Assembly (NCBI GenBank): GCA_937934595.1
Contig: CALGZA010000048.1
Location: 1 to 35,935 of the forward strand
Source: an uncultured Verrucomicrobiales bacterium
GTDB lineage: Bacteria > Verrucomicrobiota > Verrucomicrobiia > Verrucomicrobiales > Akkermansiaceae
DNA length: 35,935 nucleotides
Reading direction: 5' to 3'
The first letter of the stretch is position 1. Each line of letters opens with the position of its first letter. This document shows, piece by piece, positions 35,570-35,935 of this stretch. Made by a program: the position numbers and the translations under genes. The notes beneath the pieces are model-generated. The model ran no database searches and had not been told where the DNA came from. It saw only the letters and a program-made list of their open reading frames with translations.

Positions 35570-35935
35570 ATGACAACGTCATCCACAATCAACCAACCTG
35601 GCGAAGCCAGCACCCCATCACCCATCACCCATAACCAATCACCAATCATAACATCACCATCCTGGTTCTCAGAACTCCAGACAAACGCATGGCAGAAATA
35701 CCAAGACACCCCAACACCATCACGCAAAAACGAAACCTGGCGCTTCGGTGACCTCAAACAACTCAACCTAGACAACTTCCTACCCGCATCATCCATAGAC
35801 GCAGGGGAAATCGAACTAGAAATAGACGGCATCGAAAACGCATCCGCTAAATTCATCTTCGCTAACGACTCCACAGTCCACGCAGAATCTAACCTCCCAG
35901 ACTCCGTCATCTGCCTCCCACTAGAAGACGCACTC
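35570..35935 (+). CDS. sufD: Fe-S cluster assembly protein SufD, N-terminal part (cut by window end)
   Basis: The first 122 codons of a gene that runs off the window. The ATG at 35570 opens a frame that reaches the end without a stop. After a low-complexity Ser/Pro/Thr leader it reads 'WFSELQTNAWQKYQDTP' and 'ETWRFGDLKQL', the SufD N-terminal pattern (aromatic and 'W(R/K)xxxL' positions). Position after sufB supports SufD, which completes the SufBC2D scaffold. The antisense frame over this region is a skew artefact. Confidence 0.85.
   Translation, partial: MTTSSTINQPGEASTPSPITHNQSPIITSPSWFSELQTNAWQKYQDTPTPSRKNETWRFGDLKQLNLDNFLPASSIDAGEIELEIDGIENASAKFIFANDSTVHAESNLPDSVICLPLEDAL

Noticed and set aside
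35512-35910. 132-codon minus-strand frame opposite sufD
   Set aside because: The plus strand encodes a recognisable SufD start that runs to the window edge; the antisense frame has no recognisable features.

Overview
The window looks like a chromosomal segment from a Verrucomicrobiota bacterium, possibly marine. This is inferred from several traits seen together: a secreted 3-keto-disaccharide hydrolase (DUF1080) protein, a SASA-type esterase and a PDZ/toroid/HEAT protein, two secreted proteins ending in a Ca-binding 'DxDxDGxxN' C-terminal module, and a glucosylglycerate-type solute operon. No IS element, phage gene or CRISPR array was seen.

Layout. 0.2-2.8 kb (+): FMN-binding glutamate synthase-family protein, DoxX-like membrane protein, guanylate kinase. 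3.0-5.1 kb (-): a Tat-exported thiol-dioxygenase-like cupin with a coupled small secreted protein, and an isochorismate synthase-like enzyme. 5.24-5.60 kb (+): tmRNA with its terminator. 5.7-10.4 kb (-): a compact three-gene operon of D-glycerate 3-kinase, HAD phosphatase, and a GT81 glucosyl-3-phosphoglycerate synthase fused to a GH13 sucrose-phosphorylase-type domain. Together these would form a closed glucosylglycerate synthesis and recycling loop; this is the most interesting system in the window. 10.6-20.3 kb: large secreted carbohydrate-related proteins. 20.3-23.9 kb (-): a zinc-ribbon/FAD monooxygenase fusion, tRNA-Arg(CCG), a NahK-like sugar kinase and a SufR-like regulator. 23.9-31.3 kb (-): purH, then tyrA-aroA-cmk-plsC-beta-helix protein as a tight operon, and a lipoprotein. 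31.5-35.9 kb (+): an orphan LuxE-like ligase, then a Fur-family regulator with sufC, sufB and sufD (cut by the window edge), preceded by a perfect 7-1-7 Fur/PerR-like palindrome.

Composition. The + strand is strongly C-rich and G-poor through nearly the whole window, whichever way genes point. Minus-strand proteins are therefore rich in V/G/L/D/E and plus-strand proteins in N/T/K/P/Q. This suggests the minus strand is the replication leading strand. It also explains the many long false ORFs antisense to real genes. The skew is nearly lost in the SASA esterase gene (10.6-13.2 kb) and weaker in the 1136-residue gene (16.9-20.3 kb), which suggests recent acquisition or inversion of those genes.
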